Shown here piece after piece: positions 12,499 through 14,469 of a stretch of 14,469 nt of DNA (its first letter is position 1; every line of letters starts with the position of its first letter). The translations under genes were made by a program, and so were the position numbers. This DNA is from JBHHYR01 sp046757585. Its GTDB lineage: Bacteria; Desulfobacterota; Binatia; HRBIN30. The notes beneath the pieces were generated by a model. That model did not search any database. It was not told where the DNA came from and worked only from the letters and a program-made list of their open reading frames with translations. The stretch is from assembly GCA_046757585.1 (NCBI GenBank), contig JBHHYR010000091.1, positions 1 to 14,469 of the forward strand. The letters run 5' to 3'.

Positions 12499-14469
12499 TC
12501 ACCTCGGATCCCCCACCGGTACCGCCAACGCGTCGGCGACGATCGCGCCGACGTTGTCGCCCGTCAGCGATCTGAGGAACGCGACGAGATCGCCGATCTC
12601 GCCTTCGCTGAGCCCGAGCGGCTGGATCAGTGGATCGCGCAGCTCGTTGGCAATGCCGCCTCGGTTGTAGAAGTCCACCACGTCTCGCAGGGTCCCCAGC
12701 GATCCGTTGTGCATGTACGGCGCTGTGAGAGCAATATTGCGCAGCGTCGGCGTCTTGTACTTCCAGCGGTCGTCCGGATCTCCCGTGATCTCGTAACGCC
12801 CGAGATCGTGCAGCGGCCGCTCGGCGGAGGCGGCGATTACGGCCGGGTCGAATGACAGGAACGTTCCCGGTGCGACCTGTAGCTTCTCCGTCTGCAGAGG
12901 CGCCCCCATCGTTTGCCGGTACCCAATGCCCGTGTTGTGCAGCCCTTGGTCGGTGAACAGGGCGGAGCCGTCGGCCACCTCATGGCAGTTCGCACAACGC
13001 GCCTTGCCCCGGAAGAGCTGGAAGCCCCGTTTCGCCGCCGGCGACAAGGCCCCTTCTTCCTTGCCGAAATACCACCGGTCGAAGGCACTGTTTGCCGATA
13101 GGAGCATGCGCTCGTAGCTCGCCAGGGCCATCCCCACGGTTTCCATCGTCGCCCTGCGGTCGTCGAAGGCGGCCTTGAACAGGGCCCGATAACCGGGCAG
13201 CCGCTCGATCTTGTCGAGGACGTAGCCAATTGATGGGTTGCCCATCTCGTTGGCGGCGAGCAACGGACCCCACACCTGTTGTTCGAGCCGGCTCTCTCGT
13301 CCGTCGTGAAAGAGCAGCGTGGCGAATGCCACGTTGTAGAGCGTGGGTGCATTACGCCTCACGGTCTGGCCCTCGATCCCGACGGCCGTCGCCAACTCGT
13401 TGCTCGTGAATCCCTGCTCGGGGACGTGGCACATGGCGCACGAAATCGTGTTGTTGCGGGAGAGCCGCCGGTCGAAGAACAGCTTGCGCCCGAGGGCTAC
13501 CTTTTTGGCCGTCACCGGGTTGCCCCGGGATGCCGGTACCTCGGGGAGCCCCAGTGGCGGGTCAGTGTAGAAACGCAGAAGGTCGATCGCCCGGCCGGGT
13601 CGGGCAGCGAGGTGTTTCGAACGCCTGTCGTCATCGCGGCGCGCTGAGCCATGCTTGTCCTCGCCCGCGGCGCCGAGCGCTGGAGCGTCGGGAGCCGTCA
13701 CCCTCCTGAACCGGTGCTCCGCATGTTGCTCCCGTCCGTTCAGCACCGTCTGGATGTCGCTCAACACAGTGTCGGCGTGGAGAAACGAGGCTGCGTAAAT
13801 GTTGCGAATGCGCTTCCCGGGGTCGATCAGATACACGCGCAGGATGTGCGAAATCGTCCCGAGCGGCTTGCCGTTGGCGTCGTACTCCCGCTTTACCGAC
13901 TGTCCATAGGCGCGGAGAATCGGTGCCAGCGACTGCGGCGACTCCGCCGTGAGAAACTGCCAGTCCGCTCCGTTCCGCGTGACGCCGGCGCTGTATGCGC
14001 GCATCACGTCCGGCCGGTCGTGTTCAGGATCGAAGCTCATGGTCATCAGCCGCACCCGGGCGCCCAGCGCCGGGGCGTCGAGGAGGCGCTTCTGCACTCG
14101 GCTGAGGACGTAGGTCGCCATTGGACATTTGTTGACGTCGGGGCAGCGGGTGTAGATGAAGCTCAGGATAACGACCTTGTCGCCGAAGAGCTTGTACAGG
14201 CGGCGGGCCTTCCCTGCGCTGTCGAGCACGCGGCCATCGCTTGCCACGCCGAGGGGCGGCAGCTCGTAAGTGCCCGGCACCGGCGGGGCGTAGCCGAGCG
14301 GCTTCCATCCCGGCGCCAGCACCTGCTGCGGGTCCCGCCGCTCAGTTGCCTGCCGCGTGCCCTGTGGGGATACGTGTCCCGCTGCTGTCAGGAGGACGGC
14401 TAACGCGACCGGCGCCCAACGGGTTACCCGTTGGGTGAAGCACCAGAGGGCACTTGCGCTCCCGCCGGG
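12499..14469 (-). CDS. Sco1/SenC domain fused to di-haem MauG/cytochrome-c-peroxidase (N-terminus off window)
   Basis: The frame is open from the right edge to the stop at 12499. Residue numbers here count from the GTG at 14322, but a hydrophobic signal-like segment (WAPVALAVLLTAAGHV) lies upstream of it with no ATG, GTG or TTG in the window. The true start is therefore probably beyond 14469. The first domain (about 15-195) is a Sco-type thioredoxin fold. It has Cys60/Cys66 (CPDVNKC), DPEHDRPD and His159 (SHILRVYLIDPGK), the usual Cu-binding Cys/Cys/His set, but with a Cx5C instead of Cx3C spacing. A charged linker (200-245) leads to the peroxidase part with haem sites CAMCH (295-299) and CANCH (443-447) and the MauG/CcpA motif APYMHNGSLGTL. 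It is a periplasmic enzyme, probably reducing H2O2 or oxidising a protein substrate with copper delivered by the Sco half. The last step is inference. Confidence 0.9.
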   Translation of the reverse strand, partial: PGGSASALWCFTQRVTRWAPVALAVLLTAAGHVSPQGTRQATERRDPQQVLAPGWKPLGYAPPVPGTYELPPLGVASDGRVLDSAGKARRLYKLFGDKVVILSFIYTRCPDVNKCPMATYVLSRVQKRLLDAPALGARVRLMTMSFDPEHDRPDVMRAYSAGVTRNGADWQFLTAESPQSLAPILRAYGQSVKREYDANGKPLGTISHILRVYLIDPGKRIRNIYAASFLHADTVLSDIQTVLNGREQHAEHRFRRVTAPDAPALGAAGEDKHGSARRDDDRRSKHLAARPGRAIDLLRFYTDPPLGLPEVPASRGNPVTAKKVALGRKLFFDRRLSRNNTISCAMCHVPEQGFTSNELATAVGIEGQTVRRNAPTLYNVAFATLLFHDGRESRLEQQVWGPLLAANEMGNPSIGYVLDKIERLPGYRALFKAAFDDRRATMETVGMALASYERMLLSANSAFDRWYFGKEEGALSPAAKRGFQLFRGKARCANCHEVADGSALFTDQGLHNTGIGYRQTMGAPLQTEKLQVAPGTFLSFDPAVIAASAERPLHDLGRYEITGDPDDRWKYKTPTLRNIALTAPYMHNGSLGTLRDVVDFYNRGGIANELRDPLIQPLGLSEGEIGDLVAFLRSLTGDNVGAIVADALAVPVGDPR

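Noticed and set aside
14320..14322. GTG as the start of the Sco-MauG protein
   Set aside because: The same frame continues upstream with a hydrophobic signal-peptide-like segment and stays open to the window edge. A periplasmic c-type cytochrome needs that signal.
13651..14403. Plus-strand open frame (250 codons) opposite the Sco domain
   Set aside because: Antisense shadow of the Sco-MauG gene, which has unmistakable motifs on the minus strand.

Overview
This is a GC-rich bacterial window from a Gram-negative (cell-envelope-spanning RND efflux pump, TolC-family outer-membrane protein, periplasmic c-type cytochrome). Almost everything concerns metal and redox handling. I cannot name the organism. 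The mix of a cus pump, small Cys/His-rich secreted proteins, a Sco-MauG fusion and a probable selenoprotein would fit an environmental lineage such as the delta-proteobacterial groups, Rokubacteria or NC10, but that is a guess. No tRNA, rRNA or CRISPR array was seen.

Layout, all on the minus strand unless stated. (1) 1-4760: a cusCBA-type Cu(I)/Ag(I) efflux operon, read cusC > cusB > cusA, with cusA running off the left edge. CusB carries a Met-rich repeat tail. (2) 4938-7175: four small secreted proteins, probably metal-related. They include two paralogous Cys/His-rich proteins at the outer ends (the right-hand one is frameshifted), an OB-like Cys/His protein and a helical protein. (3) 7409-7819: a mercury-type MerR regulator. 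(4) 8051-8685, plus strand: a vapBC toxin-antitoxin pair. (5) 8953-11015: a MerR target block with a CopZ-N-terminal-like Zn/[2Fe-2S] protein, a MerT-MerP fusion, and a thioredoxin-like gene with an in-frame TGA at codon 30 where a redox Cys is expected. (6) 11260-12176: a HEPN + MNT nucleotidyltransferase pair. (7) 12287-12410: palindromic repeats. (8) 12499-14469: a Sco1/SenC domain fused to a di-haem MauG/CcpA-type peroxidase, running off the right edge.

The most interesting signal is the in-frame UGA at 10926-10928. It sits in a UxxC thioredoxin-like motif and is followed, 14 nt downstream, by a 7-bp hairpin with a GGUG loop, as expected of a bacterial SECIS. The gene lies behind a MerR-type operator. 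Near-identical operators, all with 20-bp -35/-10 spacing, precede merR (7831-7862), merTP (10243-10274) and this gene (11098-11129). I infer a reductase-less, mer-like regulon in which metal-bound MerR induces uptake/chaperone proteins and a selenol-based redox protein. The vapBC pair separates merR from the other members. The cus operon and the secreted proteins would handle copper/silver in the same envelope.
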